DNA from: CAZLDI01 sp964558415
GTDB lineage: Bacteria > Chloroflexota > Dehalococcoidia > SM23-28-2 > RBG-16-64-32
Assembly (NCBI GenBank): GCA_964558415.1
Contig: CAZLDI010000015.1
Location: 26,406 to 90,405, forward strand
Length of the DNA: 64,000 nt
Reading direction: 5' to 3'
Shown: in pieces, positions 33,563 to 42,385 of the stretch
Layout of the letters: every line of letters begins with the position of its first letter
How positions within the stretch are numbered: the first letter of the stretch is position 1
Program-made: the position numbers and the translations under genes
Notes under the pieces: generated by a model
The model's database searches: none
The model's input: only the letters and a program-made list of their open reading frames with translations
What the model was told of the DNA's origin: nothing

Positions 33563-34915
33563 TTACGCCAGCTCCCCGATTAAGACGCTGGCCAGACCTA
33601 GCAGGATCAGGAACCCCGTCGCGTCCGTGATCATCGTTAGAAAGATGCCTGAGGCGACGGCTGGGTCGAGTCGCAAGGCGCGCAGGCCAAGCGGTATCAG
33701 CGCCCCCATCGCGCTGGCGACGAGCATGTTTCCGATCAACGCCACGCTGACGACCAGGCCCCAGGCCCACGTCCCCTGCCAGCCCCAGGCGATAGCGCCG
33801 ACCACCGCGCCGATAACCACGCCTTTTACGACGCCGATGGCGACCTCTTTCCCCAGGATGCGCCGCGCGTCCCGCAGCTCGATCTCACCTACCGCGATCC
33901 CGCGCACGACGATCGTTATCGTCTGAATTCCCGCGTTTCCCCCCTGACCCGCCACGATCGGCATGAACACAGCCAGCGCCGCCGCCTTTTCGATCGTGCC
34001 TTCGAAGATCGCGACCATCCCAGCCGCCGCAAAGGCCGCGACCAGGTTGATCAGCAGCCAGGGCAGGCGCCGGCGTGTCGACTCCATTAGCGGCGCGTAC
34101 ACACTCTCATCGGCCGGAAGACCGACGATCTGGTACATGTCCTCAGTCGCCTCTTCGGTGATGACGTCGATGATGTCGTCGAACGTGATAATGCCGCTGA
34201 GCACACCGGTCTCATCGACCACCGGCAGGGCCCGCAGCCGATAGCGCTGCAAGAGGCGGGCCGCTTCCTCCTGGTCGGTGTCCGGACGCACCGAAACAAG
34301 TTCGCGCCGCATAACGTCTGCGATGCGGGCCGCTGGGTCGGAGACCACCAGTTGGCGTAGGTCGAGGATTCCCTGGAGGCGGTTCTCGGCGTCCAGTACG
34401 TACAGGTAGTACGCTTCCTCGGCCAGCGCCTTGCTGGACCGCAGGTAGGCCAGCGCCTCGCTTGCCGTCATCTCCTTGTGGAGGGCGATGTAGGCGCGGG
34501 TCATCAGGCCGCCCGCGCTCTCGTCGGAATGCAGAAGAAGCGGCGTGATCTCGGACGCCGTGGTCATGTTGGAGAGCGTTCGAGCGGCCTCCGCCGGGGG
34601 CAGCAGGCGCAGTGCGTCCACAGCGATGTCGTTGTCCGCCAGGTCCAGGACGCGCGCCAGCGCGGCGCGCGGCATCGGCTCCACGACCTCCTCAAGTTGC
34701 TCCTCGTCCAGGTGCTCCAGCAGGCTCGCCAGGCGATCGGCGGAAAGGAGCGACAGCAACGTCACACGGTCGGTCTCGTCAAGGCGGTAGTAAAGGTCGG
34801 CCTGGTCAGCCGGGTGCAGGGCAGCCAGCGTCTCCACGGCTGCCTTGACGTCGGCGCCGCGGAGGAGCTCCTCGATGGGCAAAGTCTGGACGTCGCTTTG
34901 CTGTTCGGCGGTCAT
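33563..34915 (-). CDS. mgtE: Magnesium transporter MgtE
   Basis: 450 residues. The order is N domain (about 1-125, helical superhelix), two CBS domains (about 130-255, including MRRELVSVRPDT and ALPVVDETGVLSGIIT), plug helix (ATEDMYQIVGLPADES) and five membrane helices with the pore motifs GGNAGIQT and LDPAVASGIFLTMITDATGF. It is a Mg2+ channel gated by Mg2+ binding between N and CBS domains. The leader holds a hairpin at 34937-34966; no M-box riboswitch could be recognised. It starts a minus-strand unit facing tRNA-His. Confidence 0.96.
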   Translation of the reverse strand: MTAEQQSDVQTLPIEELLRGADVKAAVETLAALHPADQADLYYRLDETDRVTLLSLLSADRLASLLEHLDEEQLEEVVEPMPRAALARVLDLADNDIAVDALRLLPPAEAARTLSNMTTASEITPLLLHSDESAGGLMTRAYIALHKEMTASEALAYLRSSKALAEEAYYLYVLDAENRLQGILDLRQLVVSDPAARIADVMRRELVSVRPDTDQEEAARLLQRYRLRALPVVDETGVLSGIITFDDIIDVITEEATEDMYQIVGLPADESVYAPLMESTRRRLPWLLINLVAAFAAAGMVAIFEGTIEKAAALAVFMPIVAGQGGNAGIQTITIVVRGIAVGEIELRDARRILGKEVAIGVVKGVVIGAVVGAIAWGWQGTWAWGLVVSVALIGNMLVASAMGALIPLGLRALRLDPAVASGIFLTMITDATGFLILLGLASVLIGELA

Positions 34916-34936
34916 AGTGATACCCCGGAAAGGAAA

Positions 34937-34966
34937 CGCGGGCTGGCCTCTTTAGGATAGCCCGCG
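34937..34966 (-). promoter_or_regulatory. Hairpin in the mgtE leader
   Basis: CGCGGGCT and AGCCCGCG form an 8-bp stem around a 14-base loop that contains its own CCT/AGG pairing. On the minus strand it is followed by TTTCCTTTCC, then the start 22 bases away. It could be an attenuator or only structure near the start. Confidence 0.35.
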
Positions 34967-35073
34967 CACGTGTGGAAGTGGAACCCGCGGTGCTGGCCGG
35001 GCTCGAACGCCGCTTGACTTCCGCCGGATGAGGGCGATAATGGCGTTACCGATGCCCCGCAAGGAGGTCTAAC

Positions 35074-35673
35074 ATGAAGAAACTCCTGGCCCTCGCGGCG
35101 GTCTCGTTCGCGCTGCTCGCGCTCGCCCCACGTGCCTCTGCAAACGGCAACGTTGTGCTCACCAGTTTCAAGCGTGAGGCGTTTGCCACGCTCACAACAG
35201 CGCACGGCCACTCTGCGAACATCCTGGAGATTCATGCGGAGACGGAGCTGATCCACCCGATCGGTGTCGTCTCAACGCTCGGCGTGACGTACACGCAGGT
35301 GCGCGGGCCACACCAGTGGGTCTACACCTCCGGCTCCATTCCCGCCGGCCCGTTCCAGATGACCGGCCTGGACGGCGCGACGCTGACGCGTCAGACGCAG
35401 GTCTGCCGGACTGACCGCCCGGATCGCTGCCTGGACGTAGACCTGGCTCTGACCTGGACTGGGGTGGGTACCCCGACGATGGAGACCACGACGATAGTCC
35501 AGCAGTTCGGAGCTTGCACCATAGAGTTCGTCACCACCACGGGCGTACGAGACGCGGAACTGAGCGGCAGCGCGCTCGTCCGCGGGCGTGAGTTCAAGGC
35601 GACGGAATTGGACGCTAGGCTCCGCAGTGAAGACCGGCAGGACACGTTCGGATCGGGCTGCCCGATCCCGTAA
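35074..35673 (+). CDS. Secreted protein of unknown function
   Basis: 199 residues with a clean Sec signal peptide (MKKLLALAAVSFALLALAPRA, cleavage near ASA-NG). The mature part is beta-rich and has four cysteines (two in the VCRTDRPDRCLD segment, one in FGACTIEF, one near the C-terminal GSGCPIP), which may form disulfides outside the membrane. I recognise no family. AAGGAGGT lies seven bases before the ATG, one of the strongest ribosome sites in the window. It stands alone between mgtE and tRNA-Arg. Confidence 0.78.
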   Translation: MKKLLALAAVSFALLALAPRASANGNVVLTSFKREAFATLTTAHGHSANILEIHAETELIHPIGVVSTLGVTYTQVRGPHQWVYTSGSIPAGPFQMTGLDGATLTRQTQVCRTDRPDRCLDVDLALTWTGVGTPTMETTTIVQQFGACTIEFVTTTGVRDAELSGSALVRGREFKATELDARLRSEDRQDTFGSGCPIP

Positions 35674-35713
35674 GCAGCGGCTGATCGCACGCGGGCGGCC
35701 GCGACTCGAATGC

Positions 35714-35719
35714 TATACT
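35714..35719 (+). promoter_or_regulatory. -10 box (TATACT) of tRNA-Arg
   Basis: TATACT ends 11 bases before the first base of the tRNA, the expected position for a short precursor. No good -35. Confidence 0.4.
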
Positions 35720-35730
35720 CGCTGGGGCGG

Positions 35731-35807
35731 GCCCCCGTAGCTCAATTGGACAGAGCGCCTGACTTCGGATCAGGAGGTTGTGGGTTCGAGTCCTACCGGG
35801 GGCGCCA
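35731..35807 (+). tRNA. tRNA-Arg (anticodon TCG)
   Basis: Acceptor GCCCCCG pairs with CGGGGGC; anticodon stem CCTGA/TCAGG with loop CTTCGGA gives anticodon TCG at 35765-35767. T arm GTGGG/CCTAC with TTCGAGT. CCA is encoded at 35805-35807. Confidence 0.95.
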
Positions 35808-35835
35808 GTTTGTTTCGCAAAATCGCCCGCTTCTC

Positions 35836-35868
35836 TTGACAAATCTGAAAATCAGATTATCTTATAAT
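35836..35868 (+). promoter_or_regulatory. Promoter of the Phd/VapC toxin-antitoxin operon
   Basis: Consensus TTGACA (35836-35841) and consensus TATAAT (35863-35868), but the spacer is 21 bases, longer than normal; TATCTT at 16-base spacing is an alternative -10. The region is AT-rich compared with its surroundings. Two palindromes lie in it (35842-35858 and 35867-35881). Confidence 0.55.
35842..35858. promoter_or_regulatory. Operator-like palindrome 1 of the toxin-antitoxin operon
   Basis: AATCTGA-AAA-TCAGATT, a perfect 7-bp inverted repeat between the -35 and -10 hexamers. A second palindrome with the same TCTGA/TCAGA core follows. A likely site for the Phd-type antitoxin. Confidence 0.6.
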
Positions 35869-35881
35869 CAGAGAATCTGAT
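35867..35881. promoter_or_regulatory. Operator-like palindrome 2 of the toxin-antitoxin operon
   Basis: ATCAGA-GAA-TCTGAT, overlapping the end of the -10 box and the first two bases of the antitoxin ATG. Binding here would block both RNA polymerase and an essentially leaderless start. Confidence 0.6.
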
Positions 35882-36152
35882 GACCGCTACAAAGATCACC
35901 GCCACCGAGCTGGCTCGCAACCTGTCCGACATACTCAGCCGCGTCCGTTACAAGGGAGAGCGGTTCGCAGTGGAGCGGAGCGGTGAGACGATCGCAGAGC
36001 TGCGCCCGACCGACGCCCCTAGGACCACCACCTGGAACGAGCTGCTGGCACTGTTGACCTCTTTGCCGATGCCGGACGATAGGTTTGAGGCAGACTTAAA
36101 GGCAATTCGCGCTGATCAGCCTCTGCTGCCGCCGACTCCATGGGACGACTGA
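35880..36152 (+). CDS. Phd/YefM-family antitoxin
   Basis: 90 residues. N-terminal TATELARNLSDILSRVRYKG and FAVERSGETIAELRP are the Phd/YefM DNA-binding fold; the C-terminal tail (PLLPPTPWDD) is the usual flexible toxin-neutralising part. No Shine-Dalgarno: TATAAT ends 11 bases before the ATG, so the mRNA is nearly leaderless. The gene overlaps the VapC-type toxin by 13 bases. It probably represses its own operon through the two palindromes at the promoter. Confidence 0.88.
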   Translation: MTATKITATELARNLSDILSRVRYKGERFAVERSGETIAELRPTDAPRTTTWNELLALLTSLPMPDDRFEADLKAIRADQPLLPPTPWDD

Positions 36153-36544
36153 TCGACTCTGACGTATTGATCAGGCTGGAGCGACATGAGCGCCCACTGG
36201 ACCTCGTATTGGGCGCGGGCGACGAGCCGGTCGGCGTGGCAGCCATCACCGTGTCCGAGTTGCTCGTCGGAATCCATCGTGCCGACTCCCTTCGGCGCCG
36301 GCGCCAAAGAGCCCTCTCAGTGGAGGCCGTGATAAATGCAGTACAAGTCCTGCCCCTTGACATTGCCGTCGCAAGGGTGCACGCGGACCTGTGGGCCAAA
36401 CTCAGTGCGGCCGGCGCCAGTATAGGCGCCCACGATCTCATCATTGCGGCGACTGCGGTCGCCTACGACTTCGACCTTTTCACCGACAACGTGCGAGAGT
36501 TCGGCCGGGTGCCGGGCCTTCGGGTGCTCCAGCCCGACTGGTAG
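36140..36544 (+). CDS. VapC-type PIN-domain ribonuclease toxin
   Basis: 134 residues. The acidic PIN residues are all visible: Asp in LIDSDVLIRL, Glu in VSELLVGIHRA, Asp in GAHDLIIAATA and Asp in FTDNVREFGRVPGL. It is a Mg2+-dependent endoribonuclease that in known cases cuts tRNA or rRNA. The overlap with the antitoxin gene couples the two. The target cannot be predicted. Confidence 0.92.
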   Translation: MGRLIDSDVLIRLERHERPLDLVLGAGDEPVGVAAITVSELLVGIHRADSLRRRRQRALSVEAVINAVQVLPLDIAVARVHADLWAKLSAAGASIGAHDLIIAATAVAYDFDLFTDNVREFGRVPGLRVLQPDW

Positions 36545-36571
36545 CCTCTTCTACTCGCAGCCGCCCATCAG

Positions 36572-36577
36572 TACAAT
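36572..36577 (+). promoter_or_regulatory. Putative -10 box (TACAAT) of CoA transferase gene, leaderless type
   Basis: TACAAT ends nine bases before the ATG at 36587; no Shine-Dalgarno in between. Confidence 0.42.
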
Positions 36578-36586
36578 CTAGCCACC

Positions 36587-37891
36587 ATGCCGGGAGCGCT
36601 CGCCGGGATCAAGGTCGTCGACTTCACGGAGTATATCGCCGGGCCGTACTGCACGATGATGCTGGCGGACATGGGCGCGGACGTCGTCAAGGTGGAGCGG
36701 CCGGAGGGCGACGCCTGGCGGCACACCGCGCCGGTGGCCCCGTACGAGAGCAGGCCGTCGCTTGGCGTCAACCGGGGCAAGCGCAGCATCGCGCTGGACC
36801 TCGACAGGCCCGAGGCGCGGGAGGTTGTCGGGAAGCTGCTGGCGAATGCGGACGTTGTCGTGCTGAACTACCGGCCGGGGGTCGCGGAGAGGCTGGGTCT
36901 GAGCTACGACACGCTACGGACAGCGAACCCGCGCCTGATCTACTGCGAGAACACGGCGTTCGGGCGCGAGGGCCCTTACGCCGGGCGGCCGGGCTTCGAT
37001 ATCCTTTCGCAGGCAGCGACGGGGATCATCCTGTACGAGAACAAGATCGACCGCGGCGTACCGACGTTCATCGCGACGCTGGCGGTGGCCGACCTCACCA
37101 CCGGGATGTTCATGGCCTTCGCGGTCGTGAACGCGCTCTACCACCGGCTGCAGACGGGAAAGGGCCAGCGCATCGACGCGAGCCTATTCGCCTCCGGACT
37201 CGCGGCCCAGTACCGGCCGCTTCTGTCCGTAGAGGCGTTCGACCAGCCGGTGCGAGAGGGCTTCCTCGGCGAACTCCGAGCGAAGCGCGAAGACGGGATA
37301 GGCTCCCAGGAGATGCTGGACCTGCGGGCGCAGTACGTGCCGGCGCGCGGGCGCAACAACTACTATCGCGTGTACGAGACGAAGGACGGCCTGATCGCCG
37401 TCGCCTGCCTGAACAACCGCCTGCGCAGGGCATTGCGAGACTTGCTGAGCGTATCGGACACGACCGTTGACGGCATCTCCTACGATTGGTTCTCCGAAGA
37501 GGTGCGGGAGGCGCACCACGCGACGACGCAGGAGATCGAGACGGCCTTCCGGGCGAAAAGGACGGAGGAGTGGATAGCGGCGCTGGACGCGGCGGACGTG
37601 CCCTGCAGTCCGGTCAATTTCCCGGAGGAGATGTTCGATGACCCTCACGTCCGGGCGAACGACCTCATGCTAACGCTGGAGCACCCCGTCGTGGGGACGT
37701 TACGAATGCCCGCGTTTCCCGTGCAGATGAGCGAGACGCCGCCGGTCAGCCCCGCGCCGCCGCCGGCCCTGGGCGAGCACGGGAAGCAGGTGCTACTGGA
37801 ACTCGGCTACGACGAGGTGACGATCGAGCGGCTGCTGGATGATGGAGCCATGTGGACGCGGGAGCGGCTCGTGGCCGGTGAAGGCACGTAA
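36587..37891 (+). CDS. CoA transferase family III (CaiB/BaiF)
   Basis: 434 residues. It begins LAGIKVVDFTEYIAGPYCTMMLADMGADVVKVERPEGD (seen as the segments VVDFTEYIAGPY and MGADVVKVERP), the family signature; NRGKRSIALDL and YCENTAFGREGPYAGRPGFD follow, with the catalytic Asp of the class in the GRPGFDI segment. It moves CoA between carboxylic acids, with partners such as succinate, carnitine or formate/oxalate in known members; the acids here are unknown. No Shine-Dalgarno; TACAAT lies nine bases before the ATG. Confidence 0.93.
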   Translation: MPGALAGIKVVDFTEYIAGPYCTMMLADMGADVVKVERPEGDAWRHTAPVAPYESRPSLGVNRGKRSIALDLDRPEAREVVGKLLANADVVVLNYRPGVAERLGLSYDTLRTANPRLIYCENTAFGREGPYAGRPGFDILSQAATGIILYENKIDRGVPTFIATLAVADLTTGMFMAFAVVNALYHRLQTGKGQRIDASLFASGLAAQYRPLLSVEAFDQPVREGFLGELRAKREDGIGSQEMLDLRAQYVPARGRNNYYRVYETKDGLIAVACLNNRLRRALRDLLSVSDTTVDGISYDWFSEEVREAHHATTQEIETAFRAKRTEEWIAALDAADVPCSPVNFPEEMFDDPHVRANDLMLTLEHPVVGTLRMPAFPVQMSETPPVSPAPPPALGEHGKQVLLELGYDEVTIERLLDDGAMWTRERLVAGEGT

Positions 37892-37898
37892 TCGCTCG

Positions 37899-37927
37899 TT
37901 GACACCGTGTGTATCTTAGCGCACGAT
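37899..37927 (+). promoter_or_regulatory. Promoter of the kinase-ATPase-cyclase operon (copy 1)
   Basis: TTGACA at 37899-37904, 17-base spacer, CACGAT at 37922-37927. The same pattern (TTGACG-N17-CACGAT) stands in front of copy 4 at 53052-53080. The leader to the TTG start is about 40 bases and contains GAGGGGGA. Confidence 0.5.
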
Positions 37928-37972
37928 TAGTCTCACTTTTGTCATTCAATCCTCTGAGGGGGAAAGTCTCTG

Positions 37973-40900
37973 TTGCGTTGTCCTTCCTGCGAACACGATA
38001 ACCGAGACGGCGCCAGGTTCTGCGACGGCTGCGGCGGCGCGCTGGCGCCGCAGTGCGCGCAGTGCGGCGCCGATCTGCGCCCGTCCGCGCGGTTCTGCGA
38101 CGCCTGCGGGCAGGCTACGGGCGCGAATACGGCGGCAGCCACCCACACCCCCGCCCCGTCTCCCGCGCTCCCCGCCTCCTTCGCTTCCGGCCGCTACGTG
38201 GTGAAGGGCTTCCTGGGCGAGGGCGGGCGCAAGCGTGTCTACCTGGCACATGACGAGAAGCTCGACCGTGATGTCGCCTTCGCCGTCATCAAGACGGAAG
38301 GACTCGACGCCGACGGCCTGGTGCGCGTGCGCCGCGAGGCCCAGGCGATGGGCCGCCTCGGCGACCACCCGCATATCGTGACAGTCTTCGACACCGGCGA
38401 CGAAGGCGGGCAGCCGTTCATCGTTTCCCAGTACATGGCGGGCGGCGCGGTTGAAGACCTGCTGCGCGACGCCGCCGGCCACCGGCTCCCCGCCGACCAG
38501 ACCATGCGCATCGGCGAGCAGGTCTGCCGGGCGCTCGAACACGCTCATTCGCGTGGCATCGTCCACCGCGACCTCAAGCCCGGCAACGTCTGGCTGACGA
38601 GCGACGGCACTGCGCAACTGGGCGACTTCGGCCTCGCCGTGGCGCTGGACCGATCGCGGTTGACGCTGGCGGGAAGCATGGTAGGGACGGCGGCGTATAT
38701 GCCGCCCGAGCAGGCGTTGGGCGGTGAGGCCGACCGCCGGAGTGATCTTTACTCGCTGGGCTGTATCCTCTACGAGATGGTCACCGGGCGGCCGCCGTTC
38801 CTGGGCGACGATACGCTGGGGATCATATCGCAGCATGTCAACACACCGCCGCTCGCGCTCTCCTGGCATAACCCCGAGGTTGCACCGGGGCTGGACGCAC
38901 TCGTCCTGCGCCTCCTGGCGAAGGCGCCCGAGGACCGGCCCGCGTCGGTGAGCGAGGTGCTGGCGGCGCTGACGACCATCGCCGCCGCGCCGTTAGAACC
39001 GGCGGCACCTGCCGATTCCGGGCCTGCTCCCACTCGCCCGGGCGGCCCGGTCCTGCTGCGCACCCGCTTTGTGGGTCGCGACAAGGAACTGGCGCAGGTG
39101 AAAGCGGGATTGGAGGCGGCGCTTTCCGGCCGGGGCTCGCTGGTCATGGTCGTCGGCGAGCCGGGTATCGGCAAGACGCGGCTCAGTGAGGAGCTTTCCG
39201 TGTATGCCCGCCTGCGCGGGGCGCAGGTGATGTTTGGGCAGTGTTACGAGAGCGAAGGGGCGCCCCCCTACATTCCGTTCGTCGAAGCGCTGCGCCAGTA
39301 CGTGGCCATCCGGCCGCCGGAGGCGCTGCGGGAGGAGATGGGGGAAGGCGCGTCGGACGTGGCCAAGTTGGTGTCGGAGGTACGCGCCGCCCTGCCTGAC
39401 ATCCCGCATTCGAAATCGCAGGAGCCGGAGTCGGAGCGCTACCGCCTCCTGGAGGGGGTAACTTCCTTCATCGTCAACGCCTCGCGGGCGAACCCGCTGC
39501 TGCTCGTCCTGGACGACATCCACTGGGCGGACAAGCCCAGCCTCCTGCTGCTGCAGCACCTGGCGCGCCGCCTGTCCGGCAGCCGCATCCTCGTCGTCGG
39601 CACCTACCGCGATATCGAGCTGGACCGGCGCCATCCACTCTCGGAGGTTGTCGCCGAGTTGCGGCGCGAGCGGCTCTACCACCGCATCCTCCTGCGCGGT
39701 CTGGACGCGGACGGCGTGCACGCTATGCTGGAGTCCCGCGCGGAGCACGATGTGCCACGCCCCTTTGCGGACGTGCTTCACCAGCAGACGGAAGGGAACC
39801 CGTTCTTCCTCGAGGAGATCGTCCTCAATCTCCTGGAGGCCGGCGCCATCCAGCGCGTCGAGGGGCGTTTCGTCGGCGACCCGTCTCTCATCCAGGAGAA
39901 CATCCCCGAAGGCGTGCGGGAGGTCATCGGGCGCCGCCTTTCGCGCCTGGGCGAGGCGACCAATGAGGCGCTGACCTTCGCCTCTGTCCTCGGCCGCGAG
40001 TTCGATTTCGATGTCCTTCAGGCACTGACGGGCATGGACGAGGAGACGCTCCTGGCGTCGCTCGAAGAGGCGCTGCGGGTGCAACTGGTCGAGGAGCGCC
40101 GCGGCCCGGGCGGCGCCGCCTATCGCTTCAGCCACGCGCTTGTACGCGAGACGCTCTACGGCGAACTTTCGCTCGCGCGCAAGCAGCGCTTCCACCTCCG
40201 CGCCGGCGAGGCGATCGAGAAGGCGCACGCCGGACACCTGGAGCCGCATATCGGCCACATGGCGCGTCACTTCTACGAAGGTAACGACCCGGTGAAGGCG
40301 ATCGACTACTCACGGAGGGCCGGGGAGGGTGCCCTCAGGGTTTACGCCTGGGAGGAGGCGATCCGCCACTGGGAGACGGCGCTGGAACTGATGGAAGAAC
40401 AGGCGGATAACGACGAGGATCGCGCCGCTTTCCTGGAGCGGCTTGGCGACGTGACCTACATCAGCGGCGTCGATTCCGGGAAGGCCCACGCCTTGCTGGA
40501 AAAAGCGCTCGTGGTCTACGAGAAGCTGGGCGCGCGTGGGAAGATGGCCGCCATGCATTCCCGCATCGCCCGCAATATGGTTACCTTCCCCGACCAGCTA
40601 GACCTAGAGAACGCGGCAGCGCACTTTGAGGCGGCGCGAGCCATCCTGGAGCAAGACGCCCCCAACACACAACATCTCGCGTATGTCTACATCGGGCTGG
40701 CTCAGTCCTGCCTCTACAGGCTGGCGACATCCGAGGGGATGGGATGGGCCCGCAGCGCCCTGGAGATCGGCGAGAAGCTGGGCTCGCGCGCAGTCATCGC
40801 CAACGCAGAGCATTTCGTGGGCTGGTACTCCATCGCAAGCGGCGAACTGAGGAAGGGGTTCGAACTGATGGACAGCGCCTGGAGGGTTGCCGATGAGGAC

Positions 40901-42385
40901 GGCCTCACCTTCATCGCCTTCATGGGTGCCGGTTTCGGCGGTCCACATCACCTCTTCACACGGCGCGACCCCCGCACGGCCAGGCAATGGCTACAGCGCG
41001 AGCTGGACAAGCCCCGCATGGCTTCGGCACGCGCACTGCGGCCATACCTGCTGGGCTTCCTGTGCCCGGCCCAGATAATGCTGGGTGAGATGGACGGCGC
41101 CCGGGATACCGCTGCAGGGCTAGAGGCTTCGCAAGCGCCCGTTTCGCTTCAGATCGCGCGAGGGGACTGGGAGGCGGCAGCGAGTCATATGCAGAGAATT
41201 CTAGAGGCAGCCGAGTCAGCCGGCGTAATCTTCCGGGTATCGGGCGTTTCGTCTTCCCTCGGAGAGTTAGCACTGCGGGTTGGCGATTACGACCGCGCCG
41301 AAGAGCACTTGCGCACGTCTATCGGCTGCGGGGATAAACTGCACAGCCCGGCGTTCCGGCTGAACACGCGCGCAACGCTCGTACTTGCACTTGCCAAAAT
41401 GAGTCGCCTCCAGGAGGCGGTGGAAGAGCTCGCACTGTGCAGCGCTGTCCTCGCCAGTGGAGAGGACTGGGGCGGCACGGCGGGATGTGTCGCGCTGGCG
41501 CGCGGGACCGTCCTCTCGGCCGAAGGCAAGTGGGAGGAGGCCGAGACGGCCTTCAAGGAAGCGCTTGCCATCGCGCATCAGTACGGCCTGCCGTGGGACG
41601 AGGCTGATGCGATGCACGAGCAGGCCCTGATGCACCTGGCCCGGAACGACAACAACGACCGCCGCGAGGCGCTGCGACTCCTGGACGAGACGATCGCCAT
41701 CTACCAGCGTCTCGGCGCGAAGAGACACATCGAACTCGTGCTCGCGGACAAGTTGAAGGTGCAAGGCGTCTTTTCCTCGGACATCCAAACGTCCATCGAG
41801 GCCGTCGCGGCGTCCGCCCAGGCGGAGCAGCCGGATCTGAAGGCGCACGCCGCGCCCGACGGGACGGTGACGATCATGTTCAGCGACATCGAGGGCTCGA
41901 CGGTGCTCACGGAGAGGTTGGGCGACAAGGCCTGGATGGCCGTGCTGAAGGAGCACAACGCGATCGTCCGCCAGCAGGTGAAGGCCCACGGCGGCTTCGA
42001 GGTGAAGAGCGAGGGCGACGGCTTCATGGTAGCCTTCGGGAGCGCCCGCCGCGCGCTGGATTGCGCGATTGAGATACAGAGGGCGCTGGGCGAGAGAAAC
42101 GCAATACCGGGCGACGACGCTGAGACGCCACAACCCATTCGAGTGCGGATGGGGTTGCACACGGGGGAGGCGATCAAGGAAGGCGAGGACTTCTTCGGCA
42201 AGAACGTGATCCTCGCCGCGCGGATAGCGGCGCAGGCGACGGGCGGCGAGATACTCGTGTCGGGGCTGCTGAAGGCGCTTGTGGATAGCGCCGGCGACAT
42301 CGCGTTCGCCGACAGGCGCGAGGTGGAGCTGAAGGGCCTGACCGGGACACACGAGATCTGGCCGGTAGGATGGGGGGCGGCGTGA
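37973..42385 (+). CDS. Multidomain signalling protein copy 1 (A type): zinc ribbon, Ser/Thr kinase, STAND-like ATPase, TPR, class III cyclase
   Basis: 1470 residues from TTG (GAGGGGGA upstream). Order: double zinc ribbon (CPSC, CDGC, CAQC, CDAC; residues 1-47); Pro-rich linker; kinase about 72-333 with VIK, HRDLKPGN (197) and DFG (218); ATPase about 366-740 with FVGRDKE, GEPGIGKT (394), LLLVLDDIHWAD (510) and TEGNPFF (606); helical TPR-type repeats about 770-1245; cyclase about 1295-1465 with FSDIEGST, KSEGDGFM and DFFGKNVILAAR. The kinase looks active. The cyclase has both metal Asp and the cAMP-specifying Lys and Asp, but reads Ile where the transition-state Asn is expected. No membrane segment. 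I infer a cytoplasmic sensor whose ATPase/TPR part binds an unknown signal. The stop overlaps the copy 2 start. Confidence 0.92.
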   Translation: MRCPSCEHDNRDGARFCDGCGGALAPQCAQCGADLRPSARFCDACGQATGANTAAATHTPAPSPALPASFASGRYVVKGFLGEGGRKRVYLAHDEKLDRDVAFAVIKTEGLDADGLVRVRREAQAMGRLGDHPHIVTVFDTGDEGGQPFIVSQYMAGGAVEDLLRDAAGHRLPADQTMRIGEQVCRALEHAHSRGIVHRDLKPGNVWLTSDGTAQLGDFGLAVALDRSRLTLAGSMVGTAAYMPPEQALGGEADRRSDLYSLGCILYEMVTGRPPFLGDDTLGIISQHVNTPPLALSWHNPEVAPGLDALVLRLLAKAPEDRPASVSEVLAALTTIAAAPLEPAAPADSGPAPTRPGGPVLLRTRFVGRDKELAQVKAGLEAALSGRGSLVMVVGEPGIGKTRLSEELSVYARLRGAQVMFGQCYESEGAPPYIPFVEALRQYVAIRPPEALREEMGEGASDVAKLVSEVRAALPDIPHSKSQEPESERYRLLEGVTSFIVNASRANPLLLVLDDIHWADKPSLLLLQHLARRLSGSRILVVGTYRDIELDRRHPLSEVVAELRRERLYHRILLRGLDADGVHAMLESRAEHDVPRPFADVLHQQTEGNPFFLEEIVLNLLEAGAIQRVEGRFVGDPSLIQENIPEGVREVIGRRLSRLGEATNEALTFASVLGREFDFDVLQALTGMDEETLLASLEEALRVQLVEERRGPGGAAYRFSHALVRETLYGELSLARKQRFHLRAGEAIEKAHAGHLEPHIGHMARHFYEGNDPVKAIDYSRRAGEGALRVYAWEEAIRHWETALELMEEQADNDEDRAAFLERLGDVTYISGVDSGKAHALLEKALVVYEKLGARGKMAAMHSRIARNMVTFPDQLDLENAAAHFEAARAILEQDAPNTQHLAYVYIGLAQSCLYRLATSEGMGWARSALEIGEKLGSRAVIANAEHFVGWYSIASGELRKGFELMDSAWRVADEDGLTFIAFMGAGFGGPHHLFTRRDPRTARQWLQRELDKPRMASARALRPYLLGFLCPAQIMLGEMDGARDTAAGLEASQAPVSLQIARGDWEAAASHMQRILEAAESAGVIFRVSGVSSSLGELALRVGDYDRAEEHLRTSIGCGDKLHSPAFRLNTRATLVLALAKMSRLQEAVEELALCSAVLASGEDWGGTAGCVALARGTVLSAEGKWEEAETAFKEALAIAHQYGLPWDEADAMHEQALMHLARNDNNDRREALRLLDETIAIYQRLGAKRHIELVLADKLKVQGVFSSDIQTSIEAVAASAQAEQPDLKAHAAPDGTVTIMFSDIEGSTVLTERLGDKAWMAVLKEHNAIVRQQVKAHGGFEVKSEGDGFMVAFGSARRALDCAIEIQRALGERNAIPGDDAETPQPIRVRMGLHTGEAIKEGEDFFGKNVILAARIAAQATGGEILVSGLLKALVDSAGDIAFADRREVELKGLTGTHEIWPVGWGAA

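Noticed and set aside
34916..35073. M-box magnesium riboswitch before mgtE
   Set aside because: Only a simple 8-bp hairpin is visible; the conserved M-box elements could not be recognised and the space is shared with the divergent gene.
38993..40270. Long minus-strand open frames opposite the kinase-cyclase genes (also around 41267-42460, 44167-45090, 46198-47052, 48606-49559, 50055-51167)
   Set aside because: They mirror GC-rich codon structure of strong plus-strand genes, are Arg/His/Leu-rich, lack motifs and ribosome sites, and recur at matching places in each paralogue.
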